A stretch of DNA of 12,122 nucleotides from positions 1 to 12,122 of the forward strand of contig CAKTCK010000052.1 of assembly GCA_934539245.1 (NCBI GenBank), written 5' to 3'. Under the pieces are notes generated by a model, which did no database searches, was not told the origin of the DNA, and worked only from the letters and a program-made list of their open reading frames with translations. This document shows, in pieces, positions 11,887 to 12,122 of this stretch; the stretch's first letter is position 1; each line of letters starts with the position of its first letter. The DNA comes from an uncultured Faecalibacterium sp. (GTDB taxonomy: Bacteria > Bacillota > Clostridia > Oscillospirales > Ruminococcaceae). The position numbers and the translations under genes were made by a program.

Positions 11887-11919
11887 GGGGCGTTGTATTT
11901 TACAACAGCCCCTTTTTTT
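11887..11919 (+). terminator. Second terminator, upstream of purA
   Basis: GGGGCGTTGTA (11887-11897) pairs with TACAAC-A-GCCCC (11901-11912, one bulged A) around a TTT loop and is followed by T7 (11913-11919). It insulates purA from lrgAB readthrough; its U-tract overlaps the predicted purA -35 box. Confidence 0.92.
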
Positions 11920-11946
11920 GCGCGGCAGACTGTGCTATACTATAAT
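11918..11946 (+). promoter_or_regulatory. purA promoter and long leader
   Basis: TTGCGC (11918-11923) and TATAAT (11941-11946) are 17 bp apart; an overlapping extended -10, TGC-TATACT (11933-11941), is an alternative. Transcription near 11950 gives a leader of about 112 nt, which is GC-rich in its first two thirds and can fold (11957-11974 hairpin; 11975-12030 arm). Confidence 0.65.
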
Positions 11947-12064
11947 AGCATTGGTGCGTGCCGCAAGGGCAGCGAGCCGGTGCGTTTTACCCAAGGTAGC
12001 GTATCCCGGGCAAGGTGCACGGAAAAGGCTGTCTTTTGAAAAAAGGATAAAGAGGTCATTTATT

Positions 12065-12122
12065 ATGCTTACTGCAATTACGGGTATCAACTGGGGCGAT
12101 GAGGGCAAGGGCCGCATGGTCG
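12065..12122 (+). CDS. purA: Adenylosuccinate synthetase, N-terminal fragment (window edge)
   Basis: PurA condenses IMP and aspartate with GTP to adenylosuccinate, the first committed step to AMP. Only 19 codons are visible: MLTAITGINWGDEGKGRMV. They contain the diagnostic GxNWGDEGKG GTP/IMP-binding loop, with the catalytic Asp in WGDEGKG. ATG at 12065-12067 has AGAGGT (12051-12056) 8 nt upstream. The rest of the gene is outside the window, so integrity cannot be judged. The leader and its possible regulation are given under the promoter entry. Confidence 0.93.
   Translation, partial: MLTAITGINWGDEGKGRMV

Noticed and set aside
11947..12064. ZTP, purine or PRPP riboswitch, or SRP RNA, upstream of purA
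   Set aside because: Short resemblances (CCCGGGCAAGG, CACGGAAAAGGC) do not extend to the ordered core of any of these families; kept only as an unassigned leader.

Overview
The window looks like chromosomal DNA of a Gram-positive Bacillota, most likely a GC-rich gut Clostridia of the Oscillospirales/Ruminococcaceae group (Faecalibacterium-like). This rests on the gene set (TmcAL, IreB, NdoA/MazF next to AcpS, a LytTR/GHKL two-component pair, an Rrf2 regulator facing cysK), strong AGGAGG-type ribosome binding sites, consensus sigma-A promoters and GC-rich, mostly housekeeping genes. I see no phage, transposase, CRISPR array, rRNA or tRNA gene. The assignment is inference; no species marker is present.

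Layout from left to right. (1) 1-836, minus: acetate kinase ackA, cut by the window edge. Facing away from it at 1080-2282, plus, is tmcAL (tRNA-Met cytidine acetate ligase), which uses acetate. (2) 2424-3740, plus: a stand-alone GltD-like FAD/NAD(P) oxidoreductase. Its promoter overlaps the tmcAL stop codon and its ~105 nt leader has interlocking complementary segments. (3) 3918-5929, minus: a LytTR response regulator and a GHKL histidine kinase in a translationally coupled operon, with no autoinducer peptide gene beside it. (4) 6124-7022, minus: ndoA (MazF-type RNase) and acpS, without the usual antitoxin or alr. (5) 7187-7432, plus: ireB, a monocistron with its own promoter and terminator. 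(6) 7611-8561, minus: a tRNA dihydrouridine synthase. (7) 8691-9623, minus: cysK, facing an Rrf2-family regulator (9860-10291, plus) that is followed by a small unknown protein. (8) 10727-11795, plus: lrgA-lrgB, where lrgA appears to start at ACG. (9) 12065 to the end, plus: the first codons of purA.

The most unusual thing here is a repeated element in the 3' untranslated regions, present three times (3745-3851, 6046-6119, 7508-7618). Each copy lies just after a gene stop codon and in the same orientation relative to that gene. Its flanks are conserved. The main stem differs completely in sequence between copies but keeps the same C(UGCG)G loop, and an upstream hairpin shows compensatory base changes between two copies. 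Two copies share an identical 36-base core in inverted orientation on either side of the two-component operon.

Functional links are mostly local: cysK with a likely thiol- or Fe-S-sensing Rrf2 regulator, and acetate metabolism with acetate-dependent tRNA modification. More speculatively, the LytTR regulator may act on lrgAB, whose promoter has an inverted repeat resembling LytTR half-sites. No intergenic stretch exceeds about 270 bases, and all of them carry promoters, terminators or the repeat.
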